From Polynucleobacter necessarius (GTDB lineage: Bacteria; Pseudomonadota; Gammaproteobacteria; Burkholderiales; Burkholderiaceae), in assembly GCF_900095215.1 (NCBI RefSeq), contig NZ_LT606949.1, positions 1,276,690 through 1,340,689 on the forward strand: DNA of 64,000 nucleotides, read 5' to 3'. The notes under the pieces were generated by a model. It was not told where the DNA came from and searched no databases. It saw only the letters and a program-made list of their open reading frames with translations. Within the stretch, counting starts at the first letter, position 1; each line of letters starts with the position of its first letter. Of the stretch, positions 1 through 9,308 are shown in pieces. Position numbers and translations under genes: made by a program.

Positions 1-764
1 CCTTCTTGATTTCCGGCTGAATCTCTGGGGCTGGACCTGAAGCGGAGCCAAATAGGGCAACGGTTACAAATGGAGCAGTGCAATCTAAAGAACCTAAGAA
101 GGTGGTTTTCGCAACGGAGTCATAAACCACATTTGCTTTTTTACCGCCAGTTGCCTTAATCACTTCTTCAACCCAGTTTGGCTGTGAGTAATCCACCACC
201 GCATCGCAACCAGCCTCCTTGGCGGCAGCGAACTGCGCATGGGAGCCAACAGTACCAACCACAAAGGCGCCCAACGCTTTTGCCCAACCAGCCAAAATTT
301 GACCAACGCCACCAGCAGCTGCGTGCACAAGCACCACATCGCCCGCTTTTACCTTGTAAGTTTTCTGAACAAGATATTGCGCAGTCATCGCTTTAAAGAA
401 AACGGCGGCAGCCACTTCATCCGAAATGCCGTTAGGAATCAACACCAATTTATCAGCTGCAACATTACGAACGCTGGCATATGTGCCAATACCGGCGTTC
501 ATATACACAACGTGCGCCCACCTTAAAGTCAGTAACACCTTCGCCCACAGACTCCACAACGCCAGCAGCCTCATGTCTCAGGCCCGTAGGCATCTCCAGT
601 TGGTATACGCCAGAGCGCTGATACACATCAATGAAATTGAATCCAATAGCGGTTTGACGAATTTGCACTTCACCTCTTGCTGGTAGCGGTAATTCTTTAT
701 CAATCACCTTGATTACGTCAGCACTACCTAGTTCTGTCAGACTAACAACTCGAGCTTTTGTCAC
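1..764 (-). pseudogene. NAD(P)H:quinone oxidoreductase (zeta-crystallin family), frameshifted, cut by window edge
   Basis: Zinc-independent medium-chain dehydrogenase family that reduces quinones with NADPH in the cytosol. The first 85 or so codons (from ATG at 764) give the GroES-like domain, including FNFIDVYQRSGVY. The frame then breaks near 499-512: the residues after VGAR become nonsense, whereas a shifted frame continues unbroken to base 1 with MNAGIGTYASVRNV, the nucleotide-binding AAAGGVGQI and DSVAKTTFLG. The lesion looks like a 2-bp deletion in a GT-rich stretch. No second lesion is visible within the window. The C-terminus lies outside. Family assignment is firm; loss of function is inferred from the frameshift. 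Confidence 0.85.
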
Positions 765-963
765 ATGTCACCTAATTATTTTTTATTGAGAAAAAAATTA
801 TCATACAGTAGAGGCATCTTTTTAATTCCTGCCTCAGCACTGCCACCTAACTACTGAATAAACCCTCTTGGAAAGAGTGACACAAATTCCAGGGTTTTGC
901 TTTGGGTGAGCAAATTTATCGCTCATTTAATCCACTGACTGATACCAAACTTTCAAGGCAGCC

Positions 964-1338
964 ATGCAAAACGAAATCGCGCTCAATGTATTTGGAGAGC
1001 CCCTCACACCCTGCTCCTTCGATCCTCTAACAGGGTTGTTTAGGGATGGCTGCTGCAAAACCAATGAAGAGGATGTGGGCAGTCACCTAGTGTGCGCCAT
1101 CGTGACGGATGCTTTTTTAGAATTTAGCCTACACCAAGGGAATGATCTCATTACCCCAAGACCTGCATATCAGTTTCCAGGATTGATTGCGGGAGACCAG
1201 TGGTGTTTATGCATTAATCGCTGGGTAGAGGCATTCAATGCGAATTGCGCACCCTTTATTAAATTAGAGAGCACCCATATCAAAGCACTTGAAACAGTAC
1301 CCCTCAATATTCTTAAGGAATATGCGAGAGAAATATAA
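964..1338 (+). CDS. DUF2237 family protein
   Basis: Protein of 124 residues with the hallmark Cys-rich signature CSFDPLTGLFRDGCC near the N-terminus, then EDVGSHLVCAIVT, GNDLITPRP and DQWCLCINRW, all characteristic of DUF2237. The biochemical function of the family is unknown; the conserved cysteines suggest metal or redox chemistry, but that is only inference. The reading frame is intact and full length for the family. The stop overlaps the start of the downstream deacetylase-like gene by 17 bp, so the two are probably translationally coupled. It is one of the few intact genes in this decayed stretch. Confidence 0.85.
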   Translation: MQNEIALNVFGEPLTPCSFDPLTGLFRDGCCKTNEEDVGSHLVCAIVTDAFLEFSLHQGNDLITPRPAYQFPGLIAGDQWCLCINRWVEAFNANCAPFIKLESTHIKALETVPLNILKEYAREI

Positions 1339-2263
1339 AAGAAATAAAAGTAGCGTGAAAAAAAAGAAAGCGTTTTATACCGACCATTTTGTATTACCGC
1401 TTTCCGCGGGACATCGCTTCCCCATGGAAAAATATTCACGCCTACGGGATTTGGTCGGCACGCAAGCCGAGATTGAGCTTGTTGAAGCACCCCCTGCCAC
1501 AGATACACAAATTCTGTATACGCATGATCCAAGCTACCTCCTCAAAGTCATCAATGGAACACTTTCAGAACACGAGCAAAGGGATATTGGTTTCCCATGG
1601 AGTGCGCAGATGGTGGAACGCTCCCGGCGCTCCGCTGACGCCACAGTCGCTGCAGCCAAAACCGCTTTACACGCAGGCATCGCAGCCAATCTTGCGGGAG
1701 GCAAACACCATGCTTATTGCGATATGGGTAGTGGATTTTGTGTATTTAATGATTCCGCTATTGCCGCGCGCACCCTCCAAAAAGAAATCAGCTCCTCTTT
1801 AAAAGTGGCCATCATTGCTTTAGATGTCCATCAAGGCAATGGCACCGCAGCCATTCTGCAGAATGATGACTCCATCTTTACCCTTTCTATTCATGGAGAA
1901 AATAATTTTCCATGCAAGAAAGAGCACAGCAATTTGGACTTAGGGCCAGTGGATGGCTGTGATGATGCACTCTACATGCGCTCTTTAGAAGAATGCCTAG
2001 ACCAACTGGATACCCGCTTCAAAGCCGATTGCATCATCTTCCTAGCAGGCGCAGATCCTCATGAGGGCGATCGCTTGGGCAGGCTAAAGATTAGTCAGGA
2101 CGGGATGCGTCAGCGAGATGAGCTAGTTTTTCAATACGCCCTAGACCGCCAACTGCCCATCGCATGCTCGATGGCGGGCGGTTATGGCAAAGAAATTGAA
2201 TCCACTGTGGAGATTCATTTCCAGACCATCAAAACCGCCCTGCAATTTCAGAAAAAATATTAA
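1322..2263 (+). CDS. Histone deacetylase family (AcuC/Hda-type) zinc amidohydrolase
   Basis: Bacterial class II-type deacetylase-like hydrolase of 313 residues, expected to remove acetyl groups from lysine or small acetylated amines using Zn2+. The catalytic His pair is H129-H130 in GGKHHAYCDMGSGFCVFND. The zinc ligands are D168 and H170 (LDVHQGNG) and D245 (AGADPHEGDRLGRL). The catalytic Tyr is Y288 (GGYG). All are present, so the enzyme is predicted active. I chose ATG 1322 because an AAGGA ribosome site lies just upstream; an upstream TTG at 1289 in the same frame is less likely. The substrate cannot be told from sequence. It overlaps the DUF2237 gene, suggesting co-expression. Confidence 0.85.
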   Translation: MREKYKRNKSSVKKKKAFYTDHFVLPLSAGHRFPMEKYSRLRDLVGTQAEIELVEAPPATDTQILYTHDPSYLLKVINGTLSEHEQRDIGFPWSAQMVERSRRSADATVAAAKTALHAGIAANLAGGKHHAYCDMGSGFCVFNDSAIAARTLQKEISSSLKVAIIALDVHQGNGTAAILQNDDSIFTLSIHGENNFPCKKEHSNLDLGPVDGCDDALYMRSLEECLDQLDTRFKADCIIFLAGADPHEGDRLGRLKISQDGMRQRDELVFQYALDRQLPIACSMAGGYGKEIESTVEIHFQTIKTALQFQKKY

Positions 2264-2292
2264 ACGCAGTCTTTCAGCCGCAGCCAAAAACT

Positions 2293-2844
2293 TCAGCTCT
2301 TCTTTTTAGAAGAACTTTTTGGGCTAGAAAGGTTGATGACGTTCTCAACGCTCTTCTCAAAATTAGTGAATGATTCAGCCATTGCAGCACGTATTAACTC
2401 AAAGTTTTGTAAGGCATTATTAAATGAGGTTTTAAAGACAGACACATAAGCCTCACTACCAATTGGCGCATTATCTGTCGCATCATTCACAAAATGAATG
2501 AGATCCACCTTGGACTCCTGAATCATGGTCTCCGCAATATCAGCAAGTTCCTTGTTGCCACTCTTAAGCACTTGCAGCAATTGATTGTGATATTGCATCA
2601 CTTCTTTGGCCGCATCTTGTAGCACCTCAGCATGCACGCACTCAAAAGCGGCTTTAGGATCTTGGGTTTTCATCAGCTCAGACACTCTTTTTTGAATCAT
2701 TCCCGCCAACTCTTGTACAGCCTGTTGATTAATTTGCGCGATTGCTTGAGCGCTTTCCATCGCTACACGCCCAGCAGCCTTAGTCGCATCGATGGCGCTT
2801 TGTTGTCCTGGCGTCGCTTTCATATCAAATGGTTTCTTGCTCAT
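2293..2844 (-). CDS. Phasin family protein (intact copy)
   Basis: A 183-residue, helix-rich, Ala/Gln-rich protein of the phasin family, which coats polyhydroxyalkanoate granules in the cytoplasm. Typical features are the amphipathic helical stretch around AQAIAQINQQAVQELAGM, the segment NKELADIAETMIQESK, and a basic Ser/Lys-rich tail (SSKKKS). A second phasin gene at 14.1-14.7 kb resembles it (shared APIGSEA/APAGSEA and SVFKTSF/SAFKTAF blocks) but carries two stop codons. This copy may therefore be the only working phasin in the window. Convergent with the deacetylase-like gene, with a 29-bp gap. Confidence 0.85.
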   Translation of the reverse strand: MSKKPFDMKATPGQQSAIDATKAAGRVAMESAQAIAQINQQAVQELAGMIQKRVSELMKTQDPKAAFECVHAEVLQDAAKEVMQYHNQLLQVLKSGNKELADIAETMIQESKVDLIHFVNDATDNAPIGSEAYVSVFKTSFNNALQNFELIRAAMAESFTNFEKSVENVINLSSPKSSSKKKS

Positions 2845-2945
2845 ATCAACCTTTCAGGCAGGTAGTAAAGTCATCTACCAATCTACTCTCCTATAGGCGG
2901 GTTTCTATAGAGGAATACCAGTAGATAATCTAACCGCCTAAAGAA

Positions 2946-2973
2946 AAACCCCGAGTATCACTAACCTGGGTTT
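2946..2973 (-). terminator. Possible terminator after the lipoprotein remnant
   Basis: On the minus strand AAACCC and GGGTTT flank a 16-base loop and are followed by a T-rich tract, just past the stop of the broken lipoprotein gene. The stem is short, so this is a tentative call. Confidence 0.35.
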
Positions 2974-2995
2974 AAAAACAATCCGGAATAAAGCT

Positions 2996-3563
2996 TTATT
3001 TCGAATCAGATTTCTTTTTAGGAAGGCTATTTAAGGTGGCCGCATTATTGAGTTGTTGATCAACTAAATAGAGAGTGCCGCCGGATCCAGACGAGAAATT
3101 AGCATCCACGTCGATACCGCCACGCTGACCATCAATTGAAGTCAATAAAAACTGATCAATCGCGCCAGGCGTCTTGAAAATCGCCACTTGATACTGATCC
3201 TGATAGCCAGCCCCTAGACCCTCGCCAGTTTTAAGCGCCTGCATAAAAATTAGGATCTTTACGACGTTTGTCGAACAATACACCTTCACCACGCGCCACC
3301 ACCAACAACACAATATTCACATTGGTAGTAGTAAAGACTGCGTAACCAGCCGCCTCATCCATTTCTTTTTGAACTGAAGGCTTTTGCTTTATGAAAGCGG
3401 CAAGGCTGGTCTTCGATCTCTGCAACGTAGCATCTCGCTTTTGGATGATTTCCGCAGGAGTGAGCGGCTTACCATCCTGATCGGTTGCTTGGCAACCAGA
3501 TAGAAAAATCGCTGCAGTTAAGCTTGCAGCAACTAATTTTGTAATTGAGGCAAATTTCATCAT
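2996..3563 (-). pseudogene. YSC84/SYLF-like lipoprotein, frameshifted
   Basis: N-terminal lipoprotein signal (residues 1-23, lipobox LSGC) followed by a helical segment and AGYAVFTTTNVNI, similar to the start of SYLF/YSC84-type lipid-binding domains. The frame breaks near 3246 after DPNFY. The rest of the domain (MQALKTGEGLGAGYQDQY to a Lys-rich end) continues in a second frame down to 2996. The simplest explanation is a 2-bp deletion (TATATG to TATG). The periplasm-facing product is probably lost. Assignment to the SYLF group rests on recognisable but not diagnostic motifs. Confidence 0.65.
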
Positions 3564-3568
3564 GTGTG

Positions 3569-4677
3569 TTAGTTAACAGCTATCGTAGAGAGGGGTTTGT
3601 CCAATGTGATGTATTTGATCTCTTTGGCATTGACATCGATCGTTTTCAAATCAAAAGTGTAAATATTGGTGGTCTCAAACATTTTCACGTTGTAGGTCAT
3701 GCTTTTGTTATCAGCCACAACAGACCACTCGGTAATTTCAATACCACCTGCGCCGCCAACCATAAGAGGTCGTGGCCGGCAAGCTGATGGCGCCAGGAGG
3801 AATATCAAAACTTCCCAGGATGTGCCAAGCAGTATTCACCTGTTGAGTTGTTGGATAGGCAGTTGGAACCGATTTACTAAGAAATAAAGCGCGCATGAAG
3901 CGGCTTGGACTCAAGTAATCCCCTGGCAGACCATGTAAACCACTGCCTGAACTTGGTGACACATAAGTAACACCATTAATCACTGGTGAATTTTTTTCAC
4001 ATTGGTCAAATTTGCATAGTTACCAATGTTATTGAGCTGATCACTAAATGCTGGATCATTCGTCAAGACACCAACAGGATTGTCAGTGATCACCAATTCG
4101 CCCTTGAGATATTCAACCACAATGCTCTTGCCATTCGCATCATGCAGTGTCATATGCACTGCGGCAGTTTGATTGCGATATGCCGGAATAACGGAACGAT
4201 TTACCTTGATTTTCTGAAAGCCAGCCTTTACTTCATCCACAGTGGCGAAGTTGGTTAAGGCATAAATCAACATCTGAATGGAAGCAATGCTGCTCGCAGA
4301 ATCAGCGGGGCTAACAGCCTGATATACCGCCGTATTAGGTGCATTTAATACACCGCCAACTAGACCTTTTCATTCATGCCATCTACCAGAACTGGCATGC
4401 CCAAACCATTCATGCCGGCAACGGCATACTTAGTTGTCCAATTGAGGCCTGTCCCAGGCTTACCATCCACACCAACACCAGGCATCGGTAAGTTTCTTGG
4501 AATGACTGTGATTTGTGAATTCAGCGGTCAACCAAACTCCATAGTGCGGCCATAAACAAAACCGCCATCACTTTCTTTTAATAAGAAGCTAGTACAGGCA
4601 TTGCTCACCATTGGCGCAAATGTTAATGAAGCCGCTACTGAAGAAGCGGCGACTATTTTGAGCATGTGTTGATTCAT
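3569..4677 (-). pseudogene. Linear amide C-N hydrolase (choloylglycine hydrolase / penicillin V acylase family), multiply disrupted
   Basis: Ntn-hydrolase family that cleaves linear amide bonds of bile salts, penicillin V or N-acyl-homoserine lactones; the substrate here is unknown. A signal peptide (MNQHMLKIVAASS...) precedes the nucleophile Cys in NACTSFLL and then YGRTMEFG. At least four lesions are visible: TGA at 4528-4530 (codon 50, where W is expected before PLNS), a lost A near 4368 (MNEKGLVGG), a lost A in the run near 3988, and a frame change near 3770 before GGIEITEWSVVAD. Reading across the frames restores a complete family member, so decay is recent. Its ATG overlaps the stop of the upstream small gene. 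Confidence 0.85.
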
Positions 4678-4865
4678 ATTTTTTCCTTTAAAGGATTGTG
4701 TGCGCTAAAAGAGTAAGCATTCCTAACTACATACCCGCTGAAGCCATCCACAGGTATCGACGCATCGGCCTCGGCAGGTTTTGTAAGCACATAAGACAAA
4801 ACACAGGCGGCTAAAACAATCAGCACACCCGCAACTACACTCCAAGTTCTATTGTTTGAGCGCAA
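4674..4865 (-). CDS. Small single-pass membrane or exported peptide, unknown function
   Basis: A 63-residue frame starting at a TTG codon with an AAAGGA-type ribosome site about seven bases upstream. Residues 9-28 (VVAGVLIVLAACVLSYVL) form a hydrophobic segment that could be a membrane anchor or uncleaved signal; the rest is short and polar. I do not recognise the family. Its stop overlaps the ATG of the choloylglycine-hydrolase remnant (ATGA), indicating translational coupling, so it may have been an accessory to that enzyme. It could itself be a truncated remnant. Confidence 0.45.
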   Translation of the reverse strand: MRSNNRTWSVVAGVLIVLAACVLSYVLTKPAEADASIPVDGFSGYVVRNAYSFSAHNPLKEKI

Positions 4866-4971
4866 TCTAAAATCCTTTTCTATTTACCGAGAACCTCCTC
4901 CAGAGACCTCTTTTGGAGGATTAGTACAGCCCGGATAATGGCCTCCATATTAAGTGCATACTAGAGCCACC

Positions 4972-5649
4972 ATGAACGTATCTCTCTGGACACAATATTG
5001 GCATCAGATAGGTGCTACCCATAGACTGCTGATAGTCGCCATAACTGGAATTGGGTCGTATTTCCTGTTGCCGGCAGAACTGAGCCCAACTGTCCGCCTG
5101 GCCCTATCTTGGGTGCTCGCAGGCAGTCTTTATTGGACCCCAACCTACATCATGATGTATTTCTCCACACAAGAAAACATCTTCCAACTCTCCAAAAAAG
5201 AGGATGCTGGCGCAGCAATGATTTTGCTCATCATCGTGCTGGCATCGGTGGCCAGTTTGGTAACGATCGTGATCATTCTTTCGGGCATCAAAGCACTCCC
5301 GACCAATCTGGCCATACGTCATGTTGGGCTGGTTTTAGCAACCTATGTCATTTCTTGGCTTTACGTTCACACAGCCTTTGCCCTGCACTATGCAAATGTC
5401 TACTACCAAGAATTTGAAAAGAATAAAGACGCACCATTACTCTTTGCCTCTAAATTAAAGCCCACTTATGTGGATTTTCTTTACTTATCAATGGTGATCG
5501 GCATGACTTGCCAAACCGGGGACATCAATATCGCCAGCTCCAGAATTCGCCTCCTAGTCATGATTCAGGGCATGACTGCTTTTGCATTCAACGCTTCTTT
5601 ACTTGCTCTAGCGATCAATCTCATTTCATGGGTAGTGGCTTTAAATTAA
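4972..5649 (+). CDS. DUF1345 family integral membrane protein
   Basis: A 225-residue hydrophobic protein with about five or six membrane segments, containing the block FALHYANVYYQEF followed by DFLYLSMVIGMTCQTGDINI that marks DUF1345. Inner-membrane location is expected; no transport substrate or activity is established for the family. ATG 4972 is preferred over an in-frame GTG at 4954 because family proteins begin near the first hydrophobic segment. Frame intact. Divergent from the decayed hydrolase cluster and followed by a strong bidirectional hairpin. Confidence 0.8.
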   Translation: MNVSLWTQYWHQIGATHRLLIVAITGIGSYFLLPAELSPTVRLALSWVLAGSLYWTPTYIMMYFSTQENIFQLSKKEDAGAAMILLIIVLASVASLVTIVIILSGIKALPTNLAIRHVGLVLATYVISWLYVHTAFALHYANVYYQEFEKNKDAPLLFASKLKPTYVDFLYLSMVIGMTCQTGDINIASSRIRLLVMIQGMTAFAFNASLLALAINLISWVVALN

Positions 5650-5691
5650 ATCTCCTGTTAATGAACAGTCAAAAAGCAATCGCCATCAAAC

Positions 5692-5718
5692 AAAAGCCAA
5701 CCCGAAGGTTGGCTTTTT
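5692..5718. terminator. Bidirectional rho-independent terminator
   Basis: Perfect 11-bp stem AAAAGCCAACC/GGTTGGCTTTT with a CGAA tetraloop, flanked by A and T tracts. It lies between the convergent DUF1345 gene and the outer-membrane protein remnant, serving both. Confidence 0.85.
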
Positions 5719-5745
5719 AAATTCCACTGCGTTAGCAATACGGCA

Positions 5746-6625
5746 TTACTTCAGCACAACCAGTGTCACTGTTGCTCGAGCGCCCCAACCGGATGGACCA
5801 CCTGGGGTGTTGCTCACGTAATAGATTGGACCCGCCCCAAAGGAAAGCGGCACGCCATCAATTACAACCAAGTTAGAGGTTCACACATACAAAGGATTAG
5901 AGGTGCGATGTGAATCGTAGTTATATTGCCCCTCCATATTGTCTGTAAACGTCCAAGCATCCTTGGTGGTATATGCCACAAATGGCTGTCCGTACAAATT
6001 ATTTTGCGTACCAAAGGCTGGGTTACCACCCATATTCCATGACTGGTAGCCAAGCAATCCATAAGTCCATGGTCCATCGCGATTGAGTATAACTGCTGTT
6101 ACGCCAGCGCCAGTCTGCTGGGAGCCAAACTTACCGCTATTACCCGATGGAGATACCGCATATGGGCCAACACCCCAAATCCAAGAAGAATTCGTATTGG
6201 GCGCATAAAAGGACCATAGGGTCACACTGGCAATGCCATAGCCTGAAAAAGCCTGACCTGGCGCATATTGAACACTCGTCTCTCGCACGCCCGCCACAAT
6301 CGGACGCACAAAAAAACGTATCGCCACCACCTAAATTAAATGGCATCACTGGCTGAACTAAGAGGGTTTGCTCAGAGCCACCTTGATTAAGACCGACACC
6401 ACGATTGAATTCGTATTGCAGCGGTACAGAAATCATATTGGCAATCGGATGAGCCAACTTCTTTGCAATGTCAACTTTATCGACCGCTGGTTTAGGCGCA
6501 GCTAATGCTCCAGAATTTTCAGCTGCAATGATTCCCGCGCGCGCTGGAATTTCTTGGGCGCTAGCTACGGATGCAATAAAGCTTGCCGCAAAAAGAATAC
6601 TTATCGTTTTGAAAATCTGAGTCAT
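5746..6625 (-). pseudogene. Outer-membrane transporter-like barrel protein 1, frameshift plus nonsense
   Basis: Signal peptide (residues 1-23, ending VASAQ) and then beta-barrel-like repeats rich in aromatic and Gly residues, e.g. GIASVTLWSFYAP, WIWGVGPYAV and GLLGYQSWNMGG. This resembles the outer-membrane 'transporter' families related to MetA-type pathway porins. A run of seven A (plus strand 6309-6316), one base too many, shifts the frame after LGGGDTF. A TGA at 5881-5883 then stops it before TSNLVVIDGV, and the frame continues to a TAA at 5746. First member in position, and probably last in transcription, of three adjacent barrel-protein remnants. Confidence 0.7.
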
Positions 6626-6644
6626 AAAATAAACTTATTAATTA

Positions 6645-7455
6645 TTAGAATTTAAATGTTGCACCCAGCTGCGGGCCTTTAAACGTGGTTTTTTGCAAAA
6701 GGCTATCGCCATTCATGTCGTAATACATCATTCGATAAGCAAGAGATATATCAACCCACTTTTCAAAAGTTTTTCCTACATCAAGAACGCCCTGCCAAGT
6801 CATGTTGGGTGTGCCACCACCGCCGCCGATATCAGCATCAAAAGGAATGTACCAAGTAGAGTCAGCGATACGGTAGCGACCTTTAAAACCACCAATCGGA
6901 TCAAGGGTGGCAATAGTTTTAGAGTCGACCACGCTTTTAGAGATTCCATCCGCAGACACGGTAAGCGCGAGCGTAGCAGTTGCAGAAATTCCTCTTACTC
7001 CAACCACACCATCTACATAAACATTCTGATTATTGAGAACAGTATAGGTACTCCAGTAATAATATTTTGTTGCATGGTTACTTTATGTGCCAAACTAGCT
7101 GGTATAGCTCCTGCCTGCGTTGGTACAGTGAGAGTGGTATTGCCAGTAGTTGGCAAAGTCGCAGAACGGGATCACCCATAATGCCCCAGTTGCCGTAATG
7201 CGCTTCTGCAGCAATCATGCGACCTGACTTTAAGTCGCCCAACACATTGCTAGTAGAGAGCTTTGCTGTATTGAGATAGCGATCGTTATAAAGAGCGCGG
7301 AGGAAATGCCGTACCCCCAAAATACGGAGTTACTTCAAAGCGCCATTCATCCGCAATTTTTGGAAGGGGCGAGAGACCTTAATCAGCATGAGCTAAGTTC
7401 AAGGTGGCAAAAACTGCTGAGACAGAATAAAAATGCTGCCAGATTTTTTATTCAT
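6645..7455 (-). pseudogene. Outer-membrane beta-barrel protein 2, multiply disrupted
   Basis: Start ATG 7455 with a signal-like segment (MNKKSGSIFILS...). The remainder is scattered over several frames: RFEVTPYFWGYG-like start of the barrel, LYNDRYLNTAKLSTS, AEAHYGNWGIMGD, then GVRGISATATLALTV to the C-terminal GATFKF. The final Phe and alternating pattern are typical of outer-membrane barrels. Lesions include an in-frame TAA at 7379-7381, a lost base in the A run near 7320, and frame changes near 7180 and 7060. No catalytic residues are recognised and function is unknown. Confidence 0.65.
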
Positions 7456-7550
7456 AAAAGCTCTTTTGGGACAAAGTTGGAGGTAAATAATTTAATACTA
7501 ATTTTGGTAGTCATGATAGACTGTAGAGCCAATTAGGCTGGGCTTAAACG

Positions 7551-8356
7551 CTAAAAATTGAATGATATCTTTGCATATGTTGACCAATCATATTGACGAT
7601 AGGTTTGCACCACTTGTTTGCTGGCACCAACCGCAAAAACCCATTGCTTAGCGAAGCGATGGGTCACAATAGCATCAATCGGCACAAACCATCCCCCGCC
7701 CGGAGAGTTATAAACCATGCCGTTTTCATCCCAAAAACGCAGCATCGTACTTGGGGACAATTGCAAACCAAGCGTGGGGAATAACTGCAAAGTTCTCATT
7801 AATGGTGGCTGACTAGGATTAACGTTGGGACTATTATTTTTGCCTTCAAAACCATACATATAGCGCATTAAAGGCGAGAAGTCCGTCACATGAAGGAGGC
7901 TATCGACTTCCTGGATAAAAGACCACCCTAATTGCGGGCCAATCGCCCACTGCCCATTATTACCAAATGGAAATATCACACAACCGCCCACCAAGACATT
8001 CAAGGACTGTAAAAAAAGTTCTGTTTTGCCCCCCAGATGGTGATCAAGGTGTTGCCGGCACTGTACTGCCCAGCATTATTCGCAGATGAAATAGAGTTGT
8101 AATTAGACGCATAAGAAGTATCTAGACGAATACGTCCACGCCACTCACCCACTTCAAGAGGGTTGTAATACCGCAACCTCAAAATATTTTGATAATTGTC
8201 ATTACCATCGTAATTGTGATAACCAAAAAATTTCAATACCTTGCTGTTAGTTAATTGCTGAGAATCATTGTCAAACTTTAACATCGGACCCAACAAATCC
8301 TCAGCGTAGCTTGCTGATACAAAAAGACTAATGAGGAGTGATAAAAGAAATTTCAT
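7551..8356 (-). pseudogene. Outer-membrane transporter-like barrel protein 3, frameshifted
   Basis: Begins MKFLLSLLISLFVSASYAED, a clear signal peptide. The first half of the barrel (LRYYNPLEVGEWRGRIRLD) is interrupted near 8015 where one A is missing (GGCAAAACAG for GGCAAAAACAG). The second half continues in another frame from LFLQSLNVLVGG through WAIGPQLGWSF to the C-terminal ISFNF, again ending in Phe. A single lesion is visible, so this is the least decayed of the three. Substrate unknown. Confidence 0.7.
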
Positions 8357-8635
8357 ATAAGGCGGCATCGCTCATAAATGATATTTACAGCGATTATTTT
8401 TCAAACAGAGACACTTATATAGCTTTAATGCATCCGAAGATCCTATAGGCATATATGGCCTTAAAAATTCAATCTAAATGGCAATTTCAGCCTTAGATTT
8501 GGCAAATGATCAGTTATCTATAAATTAGATTACAAATATCAAATTTATTCATTAGACAAATAATCAACTCAGGTTCAAAATTCACCCATGTATTCGTTAC
8601 CCAATACATTGATTAACCAAAACAAGGAGCACAGT

Positions 8636-9199
8636 ATGTCCATTGTCAATACCGCAGTTCAACCATTCAAAACTGAAGCTTTCCATAACGGCACGTTTGT
8701 CACTGTTACTGATGAAACCCTCAAGGGCCATTGGTCAGTTCTCATTTTCATGCCAGCAGCATTTACTTTTAACTGCCCAACTGAAATTGAAGACGCGGCA
8801 GAGAACTATGCTGAATTCCAAAAATTAGGCGCTGAAGTGTATATCGTGACAACTGATACTCACTTCTCACACAAAGTTTGGCACGAGACTTCTCCTGCTG
8901 TTGGTAAAGCCAAATTCCCACTCGTTGGCGACCCAACACACACATTGACAAACGCTTTTGGCGTGCACATCCCTGAAGCAGGCTTGGCATTGCGCGGCAC
9001 ATTCATCATCAATCCAGAGGGCATCATCAAGACAGCAGAAATTCACTCCAATGAAATCGCTCGTGATGTATCTGAAACATTGCGCAAGTTGAAAGCCGCT
9101 CAGTACACAGCCGCACACCCAGGCGAAGTTTGCCCAGCGAAGTGGAAAGAAGGCGCAGCAACATTAACCCCTTCTCTGGATCTCGTAGGCAAGATCTAA
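8636..9199 (+). CDS. ahpC: Alkyl hydroperoxide reductase subunit C (typical 2-Cys peroxiredoxin)
   Basis: Reduces H2O2, organic peroxides and peroxynitrite in the cytosol. The 187-residue protein has the peroxidatic Cys C47 in FTFNCPTE and the resolving Cys C166 in GEVCPAKW, matching the AhpC subgroup. ATG 8636 is preceded by AAGGAG at ideal spacing; an earlier in-frame ATG at 8588 has no such site. The frame is intact. Its normal reductant AhpF is encoded next but has lost its central domain, so this enzyme would need another reductase. The 280 bp upstream is AT-rich and probably holds the promoter; no convincing OxyR site was identified. Confidence 0.93.
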   Translation: MSIVNTAVQPFKTEAFHNGTFVTVTDETLKGHWSVLIFMPAAFTFNCPTEIEDAAENYAEFQKLGAEVYIVTTDTHFSHKVWHETSPAVGKAKFPLVGDPTHTLTNAFGVHIPEAGLALRGTFIINPEGIIKTAEIHSNEIARDVSETLRKLKAAQYTAAHPGEVCPAKWKEGAATLTPSLDLVGKI

Positions 9200-9223
9200 G
9201 TCGCTAAGTTAAATAGCTAGTCC

Positions 9224-9250
9224 ATAGACTCTCTTTTTAAGAGAGTCTAT
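9224..9250 (+). promoter_or_regulatory. 12-bp perfect hairpin between ahpC and ahpF
   Basis: ATAGACTCTCTT and AAGAGAGTCTAT flank a TTT loop. No T tract follows, so it may be an attenuator, an mRNA-stabilising stem or a weak terminator that gives more ahpC than ahpF transcript. Confidence 0.6.
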
Positions 9251-9308
9251 TGGAGAGGACCAGATCCTGCCCAATAGACTCACCTAAAAAATACTCCAGA
9301 AATACATC

